This document shows positions 31,261 through 42,011 of a stretch of DNA of 64,000 nt, one piece after another; position 1 is the first letter of the stretch; each line of letters opens with the position of its first letter. The translations under genes were made by a program, and so were the position numbers. The notes under the pieces were generated by a model. It worked only from the letters and a program-made list of their open reading frames with translations. It ran no database searches and was not told where the DNA came from. This DNA is from Phaeosaccion multiseriatum (taxonomy: Eukaryota; Ochrophyta, other classes), in the NCBI GenBank assembly GCA_965112735.1, contig OZ218955.1, forward strand, positions 248,001 through 312,000, in the 5' to 3' direction.

Positions 31261-32473
31261 CGACACCCCTCCTGCTGGCAGCAGCAGCACCGTTGGTAAG
31301 GGAGGGCCAGAGGTGAAACCGTGGCTGAAACCGTAGCTGGTGCCGTGGATAGGCGGTGGGGGGCGGTGCAGTTGGCAGTGGGTGATCAGGTATTTGCTGC
31401 AGCTACCGAGAACGAGAGGCATCGATTTCCAACACCTCCCCTGAGGGTAGCAAGGGACCAATCTTGGCTCGAGTCAGCAGGTAGCGCGTAGATACTCGTA
31501 GATACTTCGTCAGGTACAAGAGTCGTTAGTTTTAATATTAGTAAGCAATTGAGCGAGAATAAGTGAGCGTCAAATTCCTGTCCATGCAGAAGCAATCGCT
31601 CCCCTCCCCCTCCCCCGCCAGGGGGCCTACGACGGCCGAGGAGGGAGGGAGTGAGGAAACGGTCGACGGTCGAGGAGGGAGGGAGTGAGGAAACGGTCGA
31701 GGAGGGAGGGAGTGAGAAACGGTCGCCTTCCCCGCGCAGAGAGGCGGACGGCAGACAGACAGCTTTTGTCTCTGCTTACAATAGTCTCTTTTAGTAGTAG
31801 TCCTTGTATATAGATAGAGTCCTTGTAGTGTTATTATTATATCATATTAATCCATAATATATCGTCCCGCGGGGGGGCAAATGCGCTGCTCCGTCGCTCT
31901 CTCCATGTCCGTGTCTAATACGATGTCGAAACGACTGCTCTCCTCCTGCTCTGTCAGACTCAAAAACCCGTTCCTGCTCACTTACTCACGCTCGGGCCAT
32001 CAACAATACTACTCCGGCATACCCTTCGTTGGGTATCCGGAAAAGGACACCCCCAAACGCCCACACTTCCCTGGCTGAGGCCATGGGTGATGAGCACAGA
32101 TGCGCGTGCCTCCTCCCGTGCCTCCGCCCGTATGCCTCTATATGCGTCTAATAAGTATGCCTCCATACGCCTCCAGATCATCATCCCGTCATCCCCCGAC
32201 TACCTGCCGCAAGAGGCACAAGCATGCGTCATACACACAGCACCTCAAGTGCCTTCAAAACTCGTCTCGCCGCTGTCCCTCCTCCTCCTCCTCCTCCTCC
32301 CTCTCTCCCTCCCTTCTCATCCATACGCCTCTACTCTCCCTGCCTCCCCCTGCTTGACGTGCCAAGCAGAGTCTATAACGGGACCACCACTCCTCTCTTC
32401 ATCCCCTCTGCAGGCTTCGAAGCATCCTCACTTTTGATGCAGCTCGCCAACATCACCTACACTCAGCAGAGGC
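31261..32473. other. Convergent intergenic region with GAGGGAGG direct repeats
   Basis: 1.2 kb between the WW gene and ChlD. Three direct copies of a roughly 30-bp unit (GGTCGAGGAGGGAGGGAGTG core) lie at about 31634-31723. An AT-rich patch at 31800-31865 (TATATAGATAGAG, ATTATTATATCATATTAATCC) contrasts with the GC-rich surroundings and may hold polyadenylation signals. No coding region is supported. Confidence 0.5.
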
Positions 32474-34173
32474 TTAGTTACCGAAGGAACCTCCCTTGAT
32501 GCTGTTAATGGCATCCGAAGCCACTCCAGCGATGGCCTTGTCCGTGGCCTTGGGGATGTAGTGATACTTGCCCCCTGCCGCAGCCGCAATCTCCTTCGCG
32601 ATACCCGTGGACACGAACTTGTTTTCGGTGTCCAGCATGACGAGATTGAAACCGCCCATGGCACGCAGAGCCTTGGCAGTGTTGAGCACCTGCGGATGGA
32701 TGGATGGATGGATGGAGGATGGATGGCAGCGGATGGGTGAGGAGAGCGACTGAGAAAGAGAGCTGCCGGTAGCTATGGCATGGAGGCGATTGGAGGCGAT
32801 TGGATGGTTGAGGAACCCCATAACCACAGAACTGAAGCAACGCACTTCCTTCCTTTCCTTCTCCCTCCACGCCCTGCCCCCCTCTCTTCCTTTCTTCGTT
32901 CCTATCTTCCCTTCCTTCCGCTCCTCCCTTCCCTTCCTCCCTTACCTCCTCCTTGAGGTCCTCCCTTGTGGGCTTATCCTCTGGGTCGATGGGATCTCCA
33001 CTCGCAACGGACAGCGGCACATTGGCCCGCCCATCACTAATGCACACCACAATCACTCGACCCACATCCCCGCTCTTCTGCGCGTTGACTCCCGTGCGTA
33101 CAGCCAGGTTGATGGCGTGTGCCAGAGGAGATCCTCCTCCACAGGGCATGGTCTCGAGCCTCTTTTTGGCCATGGCAATGGACTTGGTGGGAGGGAGGAG
33201 CACCTCGGCTCGGTCGCCTTGGAAGGGGATAAGGCAAATCTTGTCGCGTGACTGATAGGCTTCCTGCAATAGGCTCATTGCTGCACCCTTGGCGGCGTTC
33301 ATGCGGTTCAGAGCCATAGAGCCTGTGGTAGGGGTGGGGACGGGGGGGAACAGAACAGGGCTTAAGCAAGAGTCAAGCAAGTGTCACGACGAGGCGAGGC
33401 GAGGCGACGAGGCGATTCCCACCCACTCCTGCCCCACCCACCCACCTGAGGCGTCTACGCAGAAGATGATGAGACTTCCTGCCTTCCGCGCCATTTTCTT
33501 TGTGCGAACATCGGCCTGCTCGATGAACACCTTGCGCACGGACTGGGAAGGGAAGGGGTGGAGGGGGGACGGGGGGGGGGTTCAAAATACTGTTTACGAC
33601 TGACTGCCTTCCCATACGCCTGCCCGGCCCTCCGCCTGCCTGCTCACCTTCTCTGTGCCCGCGGCTCTCTCCCTGCGTGGCCTCTGGTAGGGTGCTGCGG
33701 CCCTCATGGTGGCGTCCACTGCCAGCCTGCGTACCTTGCCCTTGGGGAGCATGGGCTTGATGTACCTGGCAGGGTAGATGGCAGCAGATGGCAGCAGAGG
33801 GCAGAGGGCAGAGAAGGGGGCAAGGGAGGAGGAGTGAGACACCAGAGACTCAGGATAAGAAACAAAGGAAGGACGCACAAGGGCACACGCACAAGGGCAC
33901 ACACGCACGCACACACGCCCACCCACCTGCCCCTCTCCTCGCTGAAGATGAGCCCCCTGCCGCCGGACTTCCCGCTGTTGCTCTTGCCGGCGAAGTCCAG
34001 CAGCTCGGGGTCGATGGCGGTGGAGTCGATTGCGAACATGAACTCTTGCGGCACGGCGGGGGCTTCGTCCTCGTCCGGCTGATCCTGCTCAGGAGGGAAG
34101 TAGTGGTAGTAGTAGTAGTAGGAGGAGGAGGAGGAGGAGTAGTAGTAATAGTAGTAGGAAGAGGAGTAGTAGC

Positions 34174-34206
<33 letters not shown>

Positions 34207-35986
34207 TGTAGGAGGAGGAGAAAGGAGGGAAGAGTAGTGGTGGTGGTGGTGGTTTTTGTAGGAGGAGGAGGAGAACGGAGGGAGGAGAAGTGGTGGTTGT
34301 AGGAGGAGGAGGAGAAAGAGGAGGGAGGAGTAGTGGTGGTGGTGGTGGTAGTAAGAGTGGGAGGAGTTGGAAGTCGTGAGGAGGTTGGCGATTTGCCTGA
34401 CCGCCTGTGACCTCTGACCGTGACCCGCCTGCACCAGCAACACCCACTCGGCCGACTGCCCCACCTGATCCTCATCTGGCGGCTCCTCGTCGGGCTCCTC
34501 CTCGTCCTCAGGGGGGTCTTCCTCGCTGTCCTCATCCTGAGAGAGGTGGTGATACAACGTGCATGTGTGTGCGTGCGCGTGCGTGCGTGGGGCGGGTGAG
34601 TGGGGTGGGGTGGGTGGATGGGCGGGTAACGGCTAAATAGACATACTTGACTCCGCCCGACGGCGACCCACCACCACCACCACCACCACCACCCACGGCC
34701 GACAACACACTGACCAACGCTCTCAACACTATGCCCTAACATGTGTTATGGGACCGTACACTGCTCCCATTCCGTCTGCCGCCAACCGCTGTCCCCTGGC
34801 CTGCGCCTCACTGCCTCACTGCCTCACTGTCTCTCACTCACCTCGTCCTTCTCGTCCATCTCCGATTCGCCGTCATCGGGGTTTTCCTCGGCCTGTAAGG
34901 CAAAGGCAGAGGCAGACAAAGATTGACGAGCGAAAGAGACGAGCGAAAGAGAGGAAGCAAGAAGAAAGTGAGCACGCACGCACACACACACACACCGTGC
35001 ACTCCTCGATACACACAACACGTGCATTTACAACCACAGAGGCTCAGGCAGGCGACAAGGCTTTCTTTACCTTGGGGGGGGGAGGCGGGGGAGGCGGGGG
35101 CTCCATCATCTCCTCTTGCTCCTGCTGCATCTGCATGAACTTGCCGCGGGGGGCGATGGCGAGCTTCACGGCCAGCTTCAGGTCCTCCGCGGACGGCTGA
35201 GCGAGGGGAGAGGGAGGGTGTGTGCGTGTGAGAGACAGAGAGGGGTGAGGGAGGGAGGGAGGGAGGGAGGGTGTGTATGTGTGTGTGAAGAGAAAAAGAG
35301 ATGAGAGAGAGAGCGAGAGTCAGCCAGCTAGAGAGAAAGGAGAGAGCAACAGGGATGCAACGTAACTACATACGTAAGTACACACGCACGCACCCGTCTG
35401 TCGTTCAGAGCGGCTGAGGCCCGAGCCACTTCACAGGCGAAGATTTCCGCTCGGTGGCCCATCGTGTCCGCTCGAGCTGCCTCCTCGCACAGGTAGGTTA
35501 TCTGGCGGTATATACACGGTTATCACGGGTTAATACACGGTGCATTGCACTGTTAGCACACAGAGTGTTGCACGGTTTAGCAAGCCTTACTTGTGCGTGG
35601 AAGGTCCCTCCCTCCCTCCTTGCCGCCTCTCCCACCCCCCCTCCCTCCCTCCCTCGCCGCCCCTCACCTGCGTGGTTGCCAGCTGGGTTTCCTTGAGGGA
35701 CTCTCTTGCAAAGATGATCCTGGCCATGACATTGTCCTCCTCGTCTTCAATCTCCTTCAGACCCTCCTCCGTCATGTCGCCCCAGTCCAGCGCACCTAGG
35801 GGGCGGGGCAGGGGAGATGGAGTTTGAGTTTCAGTTGGGGCGGGAGGGGGTGGTGGTGGAGGAGGAGGAGGAGGAGGAGGAGAAGGGAAAAGAGCAGGGC
35901 GGTGAGAACGATGAGGGCGGCAGGAACAATCGAGGACGAGGACGGTAGGCACGGACAGACACGCGTGCACACACACATATCGCACA

Positions 35987-36032
<46 letters not shown>

Positions 36033-39000
36033 CCTTACACCACACCCTGACTCACCCTTGACAGCCTCAATGCGGCTTTCCTCCGTCATGAGGTCGGCGT
36101 CGGCGGAGAGGGCCACCGCGATGCGGTCAAGCAAGTGGTCACGCAGATCCGCTTCTTCGGGATTGAAGGTGGCGATGAGTAGGGGCTTGCAAGGGTATCT
36201 GGGGATGGCAGTGGATGGCGAGGGAATTAGGTATGTAGGTGCAGTGAGTGTGTGTGGGCGTGCGTGAGTGACCACGGTAACCCCCCCCCCCCTCCCCCCT
36301 TCTTTTTTTCTTTTTCTCTTTCTCTCTCTCACCTCATGCTGATGCCCTCTCTCTCCACGTTAACCCACCCATCCGTGATGGCCGTGAGCATGATGTTAGC
36401 CAGCTCCGTGTCGAGGAGGTTAATGTCGTCCACGTACAGGATACCGCGGTGGGCAGCGGCAAGCAGACCAGGCAGGAACACGGTCTTGCCCTGTTGGGTG
36501 GGGTAAAGGAAGGGGGGAGGAGGACGAAGAGGAGGAGGAGGGGGAGAAGGAGGGCATCAGTACGAGGTGGCAGGTGGGGAAGGACACAGCGATCGGAGGC
36601 GAGGAGGAGGAGGTGGACCATGCATGAGGATTTGCGCTCTGTCCACAGCTCGTGTGCACAACAAGAGAAGCACGTCGTCCCCAGCAAGCCGCACACCCCC
36701 TCGAGCCCTGGACAGATTGCCACAGATTGCCATCCTTCGCCGAACACCTCAAGGAGGCACATCCCCCTCCTCAGACCCGTCAATAAAAAAGAGACCCCCC
36801 CTTTCCTCCCCACGGGTGCCTGCGTGTCAGGGCCCTCTCGAAATCTTTCTCTCGGAGGGAGGGGAGGGGAGGGAAGGGCTACCTTAACACCAGCTTGGGG
36901 CGGCGCGAGCTCTCATTCTCAGCCATGGCACGCCACCCATCTGCTGCAATCTCTCCCTCTCTTCGTCTACCTCCCTCTCCCTCTCCCTCTCCCTCCTCTC
37001 TCCCACGGCTGACCCCTGACACTTGACACCTGACAACACGTACCGATGCAACGGACTTTTCAACGTCCACAGAGCCCAACAGGCGATCCTCCATGACGTT
37101 AATAGGCACCTGTGGATGACGTCAATGGACAAGCGTTTACCTCAGTTTTGGACACGAGCAATGACGACATTCTACACACACACAGTTCATTCTTAAGCGT
37201 CAACGGTCGTTAACGCACCTGGACAAAGGGCGCCTCAACGATTTCGGTCTCGAGGTCCTTGAGCTCTTTGCCCTCCTTCTCCAGTATGCTCTTGGTGAAC
37301 GCATCCACCTGCTCAATAGAGGAGGCAATACGTCAACAACAGTAACGATCAATCATAGCAACCTTTTGCCACTTCGCTAAACAAGTGTACTGGTGGGTGC
37401 ATTCAATTCATGCGGGCAAGAGGATGGCAAGAAAAAAGTACATTCAGCCCCCCCCCCCCACCCAAGATCAAAGCTCCTCAAACACCCTGTCCTGTCCTGT
37501 CCTACCGTTACAAAGTGTAACGCACCTGGTCCGGCCTCTCGGGGTCGATGTTGTACTGCGAGCCCTTGACCTTCTCGATGGGCGGCATCACCTTGTGGAT
37601 AGCACGGGCCATCACGGACTTCGCCGTGCCGCGGCGGCCTGGGAGAGGGGGAGAGGGAGGACGGGGCGTTAGTATTCGAGATTAGGGGGAGGTGGATACA
37701 TTGACTTGCAGGAATCAACCTAAGAATTACGTAATTTTGTGTGGGGATGGGATGGTGGTGGGGGGGGGTAGGGGGTATGGGGTTGGGGTGGAGGGGTGGG
37801 TGGAGGGGTGGAGGGGAGATGGTGGAGGGGTTTATTGACTTACAGTTATCAACCTTAAGAAGATGTATGCGAGGGCAGACAATCCCACACCCTATACCCC
37901 ATACCCTACCTGAGATGACCACGCCCCCCATGCTTGGGTTGACAGCGGCGAGAAGCAGCGCCGTTTTAATCGCCTCCTGTCCCACCACCAGGGACAGAGG
38001 AAAGGGACGAGAAATGTTCTTCACCGGCTTTGCGACTGCGTATGTACATGCATATTTATATGTGTGTGTGTGCGTGTGTTGTTGTGTGCATTTGTGTGTG
38101 CGGTGTATTGGGGGGAGAGAGGAGGGGAGGAGTGGGAGGAGGGGGTTGAGGGGAGGGGCCGGCGTGCGTAGCAGGTGCACAAGAGTCTATCGAAAGTCCC
38201 GTACAAAAAGACCACACCCCGCGAGGGGGGTCAGGGGGAGAGCGGCAGAGTTGGGAGGGTGGAAGCAGCAGCAGCAGCAGCAGCAGGAGGAGGAAGAGCA
38301 GGATACAGCCCTCTCCAACAATACCCCCAACGCGCAATCAGCCATAGCCTTCAATGAGCCCCCCTAAACCCCTTCCAGCAAAGCAGCACGAGGAAGGGGT
38401 GAGGCAAAACCCGACCAATCGTATGTGATGTTACTCACCTAGTCTTTTGGCGTCGTACGTCTTCTGCTGCTCCTCATCGGCCGCCATGGCCGCCGCCGCG
38501 CGACTCTCCAGGTCAACCGCTTTTGTCATGAATAGCCCTGACCGGCTGCGGCTACCCGTCCTGCTGCTGCTGCTGCTGCTGCTTCGTCTGTTGCTACTAC
38601 TACTCCTGGGGTTCAAGCCCCACGCACTACCGCTACTGTATGCTATTGTTGGCTCCTTCCCTCTGCTGTTCACTGCTACTGAAGAAGGTGCCTTGAAATT
38701 AACTCCCTGCGATCCCAAGACGCCCAAGGGATTTGCCGAGCAAGAGAGCAAGAGAGAGAGAGAGAGAGGGGGGGGAGGGGGACGAAGGCAAGTGAGCAAG
38801 GCGAGTATCGCAGTTTGGAACATCACGACCAGAGCGGAGAGTCGCCTCGACGACCTCCCCACTCTGCCTCCCTGGAAGCGCCGCTACCGCCGCCGCTGCT
38901 GCTGCTCTACTGCTGCTCTACCAAACGTTGACGTCGCTCCTGCTTGATCCTGTTTCATGCAACATACGGCTTTGGCAAGGCACTCACCACATTGAAGGCA

Positions 39001-39068
39001 CCGCAGTTGATACACCCCGCCGCTGCGAGTGCCGTGGCGAGGGCAGCCCCTCCTCTCACCCTGACCAT
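32474..39068 (-). CDS. chlD: Magnesium chelatase subunit D, plastid-targeted, 18 exons, 831 aa
   Basis: Exons: 39068-38988, 38706-38439, 38035-37910, 37638-37526, 37308-37219, 37109-37044, 36490-36333, 36198-36056, 35795-35668, 35501-35394, 35196-35071, 34892-34842, 34536-34465, 34084-33927, 33765-33648, 33542-33446, 33322-32946, 32689-32474. ChlD pairs with ChlI and ChlH to insert Mg2+ into protoporphyrin IX in the plastid, the first committed step to chlorophyll. The AAA+ half shows [33 protein letters not shown] (159-170), [23 protein letters not shown] and [14 protein letters not shown] Pro/Glu/Asp linker (exons 11-14) leads to the integrin-I half with [18 protein letters not shown] (MIDAS D632, S634, S636) and [11 protein letters not shown]. 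The first 27 residues form a signal peptide ending INCGAF-NV, then a Ser/Arg-rich transit-like region: the bipartite presequence of complex plastids. Confidence 0.95.
34096..34372. repeat. Degenerate (TAG)n/(AGG)n/(GGT)n trinucleotide tract in ChlD intron 13
   Basis: About 275 bp of TAG, GAG and GGT units in blocks, with a longer block containing GGTTGTAGGAGGAGGAG repeated three times (about 34200-34325). It fills most of the intron 34085-34464. Confidence 0.9.
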
Positions 39069-39251
39069 CGCTGACGCCCCTCTACTCTCTGAGAGAGCAA
39101 AGCGATGCTCTGTATGGCCAAAATGTGCGATGCTCGCAAAACTTATTTCTTAGGCAAAAAGTAGTAACTATTTGGAGGCATACGAGGAGACATCTGAGTC
39201 CTCGCCACGTACTCTTTTTACTTTTTTCATTATTTTTTTCCTCCTCCTCTG

Positions 39252-39659
39252 CTAATCCTCCTCCTCCTCCTCCTCTTCGTCATCATCATCCTCCTCGTCA
39301 TTATCATCCTCGTCCTCATCCTCCTCCTCTCCCTCCTCCCCCGCCTTCCTACTCTTCCCCAATCTCGGTGGCGGGGCGTCCAATGGAGGCGCAAAGTCCG
39401 TAGCCACGTCTGCGTCCTGAACACACACCCCCTCCTGCTCCTTCCCGTCGCTGTCAAGGCACTGCACCACGTTCATCTTGTACTCTTTATTGTTGTATAT
39501 GAAGCTGATCGTGCTGCCAAGGGTCACACAGGAGAAGTGCTTGAGCTCGGTTTCCAGAACGGCGTTGTGGTTGGCCAGCTTCAGAAAGTCTCCCGTGTGC
39601 GGCTGAAATTTCAACTACACAAGCAGCAGTAGTAATAAAATTAGAAGAGAAGGAGTAGT

Positions 39660-39711
<52 letters not shown>

Positions 39712-40140
39712 GAGGAGGAGGAGGAGGAGGAGGAGGAGAAGAAGTCGCAAACCCTTCTGTCCGGAGGGAGGAAACTAATGACACCTGACACCTAAAGCCC
39801 CCTCTACCCTGACACCAAATACCGAACTTTCCCTCTATCCTGATACCCAGCACTTGTCCTGACACCTCCTACCTGTCCCCCCATGGGCAGCTTGCGATAC
39901 TTGAGCCTGACCACGTCCCTCGGCTTGAGGCGCAGGGTGCGCATCATCCAGTCAGGCAGGAACACGTACTGTTCAGGGGCACGGTAGTCCAAAATGGAGC
40001 AGAACACCTGGGATGCAAGGGGGGGGATGGCAGTGGATGGGGATGGAGGGGTTGGGGGGGGGGGGGGCAGTGGATGGCGGGGGACGTGCTTCTCCTCTTG
40101 TCCCCTGACTTATTCCAACACCAGCCCTGTCTCTCTCTCC

Positions 40141-40200
<60 letters not shown>

Positions 40201-40904
40201 CTAGCTTTCTGTCTCGTCCTCTTTATCTCTCTCTGTCTGTCTCTCTTTGTCTATCTGTCTCTCTGTCTGTCTCTCTGTCTGTCTGTCCCTCTGTCTGTCT
40301 GTCTCTCTTCGTCTGTCCGTCTCTCTTTGTCTGTCTGCCTCTCTTTGTCTATCTGTCTCTCTTTGTCTATCTGTCTCTCCTTGTCTATCTGTCTGTCTGT
40401 CGATCTGTCTGTCTGTCTCTCTGTCCTCACCTTGCTCCGCTGGGGCAGCTCCTTGCTGCTCGGCATGTTCTTGCTGGTGGCGTGGGGGAGGTCCACGTTG
40501 ACATACTTGGGGTCTTCAGGGGTGCCCACTCTGCTCACGCGCTGCAGCTCAAACTGGTAGGGGAAGTCGTAGCGCCGCCGTTGCATCTGTTATGCACGCA
40601 CACACATGTACACGCGTACATGCACATACACATGCACACGTACACACACACGCGCACACGCGCACACACACACACACACACACACACAAACGCACGCAAG
40701 AGGACGGTGTAGGTAGGTTGGTAAGTAGGGGAGGGGGGGGCTTAGGAAGGAAATGATAGCAGGGCTGGGCTGGCGCTCTTGTCCTGCCCTTGGTGAGTGG
40801 GCGGTCTGAAACAAGTCCAGGCCGAGTTAACGAGGGAAGGACACACACATGCACACAAACATATGCATACACATATACACACACATAACACATACACGCA
40901 CACG

Positions 40905-40958
<54 letters not shown>

Positions 40959-41609
40959 ACACGGTCGTCTGTGCCCCTGTCGCGCACGCCTGTACACGAC
41001 GCACGCGCACCCACCCACACACACACCACCTACCTCGTTGAGAATGCTCTTGGGCAGACTGATCTTGTCCCCCTGCTGGATATGGCCGTGCGAGAAGTCC
41101 CCCACCGGCGGGTCGAACTGTTCCGTCAAGGGCATAGCGAGCACTAGGCGCTCCACCCACCCGTCAAACTTGAGCATCACGTTGAGGTCCTCGAGCTCCT
41201 GCTCGAGCTGAGACATGGCAAGAGCCTTGGGGAGGCCCTTGGTGATGCGGTTGAGCGGGGAGCGCTCCTCATTCGTGCTTCCTTCTCCTTCCCCGGAGAA
41301 TGACCTCGCTAACCGGTCTACTGCTGCTTCGTCTGCCTCACTCAAAGAGCGGGGGGTCTTGGACGCCCCCCCTCGGAGCTGGTTCAGCTCCGCTGCTACC
41401 GTTGTGATTGTTTCTCGCCCCTCGTCTCCTTCTTTGGCTACTGCTGAGCCTCTTCGTCCTTCCCGTCCCCTGTGCCAACGACCTCCAGGATTAGACAACC
41501 CGCCTGTCCCCGCCCCTACTCCTCGTCCCCCAGCTCCAGGTGTTCGCGCTTGAGCCAAAACGACGCAGCAACTACAGCACAGCAAGAGCTGCGCAGCCCG
41601 CCGAACCAT
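39252..41609 (-). CDS. UFD1: UFD1 homologue with N-terminal signal peptide (putative symbiont-type sUfd1), 4 exons, 409 aa
   Basis: Exons: 41609-41034, 40586-40431, 40007-39873, 39614-39252; phases all zero. UFD1 domain landmarks: [20 protein letters not shown]-like [63 protein letters not shown] and [12 protein letters not shown]. Cytosolic Ufd1 works with Npl4 and Cdc48 to extract ubiquitinated proteins from the ER. Here ATG 41609 opens [21 protein letters not shown], a clear signal peptide, and about 120 residues of basic, Gly-rich then Leu/Glu-rich sequence precede the domain. A C-terminal acidic tail ends EEEEEED. A signal peptide on Ufd1 is expected for the periplastidal SELMA translocon copy in algae with red secondary plastids. 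An upstream in-frame ATG at 41780 would hide the signal peptide internally. Confidence 0.88.
39661..39738. repeat. (TAG)n-(GAG)n tract in UFD1 intron 3
   Basis: About 17 TAG units followed by about 9 GAG units, 45 bp upstream (transcript sense: downstream of the donor) of the exon starting at 39614. Confidence 0.9.
40131..40427. repeat. (CT)n, (GT)n and TCTGTCTG/TCTTTGTC repeat block in UFD1 intron 2
   Basis: Dinucleotide CT run (40136-40184), short GT run, then about 200 bp of degenerate TCTGTCTG and CTCTTTGTCTAT units abutting the donor at 40430. Confidence 0.9.
40897..40957. repeat. (CA)n microsatellite in UFD1 intron 1
   Basis: About 23 CA units preceded by CGCACA variants, in the intron 40587-41033. 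Confidence 0.9.
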
Positions 41610-42011
41610 CCTCGCCTTGGCAGCGATTGCAATGGCAGGAGGGAAGCGCGTGACTGCTGGCTGCTCCAGAAGGTTGGAAAGGAGGGAAAGGAGGAGCGAG
41701 CGGTGGTTGGCGTGCTGTGAATTTTGGAGCACCAACAGGGAAAGTTGGGTTGAGCATAATGCTATCCTCTGAGAAATCATGCTCTCATAAGCGCGGCAGA
41801 AGCCCCCAGCGACGATTTAGGTCTGGAATCGCCACGATTGAGTTTTGCAGACGGACTAGCTGCAGCAGGAAGGTAAAAGAACGAAGACCAGGAAGAACAA
41901 GAGAAGAAAGAAAGGAGGAAGGGAAAGGAGGGAGAGGGGAGAGAAGAAGCAGCTACAGCCGCTGGTGCATCTTCAGCAGAGTGCAGTAGTCTCGCCCTCG
42001 TTGAGATTATC
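41610..42011. promoter_or_regulatory. Divergent promoter region (UFD1 / UreD)
   Basis: 402 bp between the chosen start codons, or 231 bp if UFD1 starts at 41780. AGGAAGG-rich stretch at 41880-41950. No specific motif recognised. Confidence 0.4.

Noticed and set aside
33704-34557. Long serine/tyrosine-rich frames over ChlD exons 13-15
   Set aside because: They are read-throughs of ChlD exons into the TAG/AGG repeat intron; splice sites and vWA continuity define the real exons.
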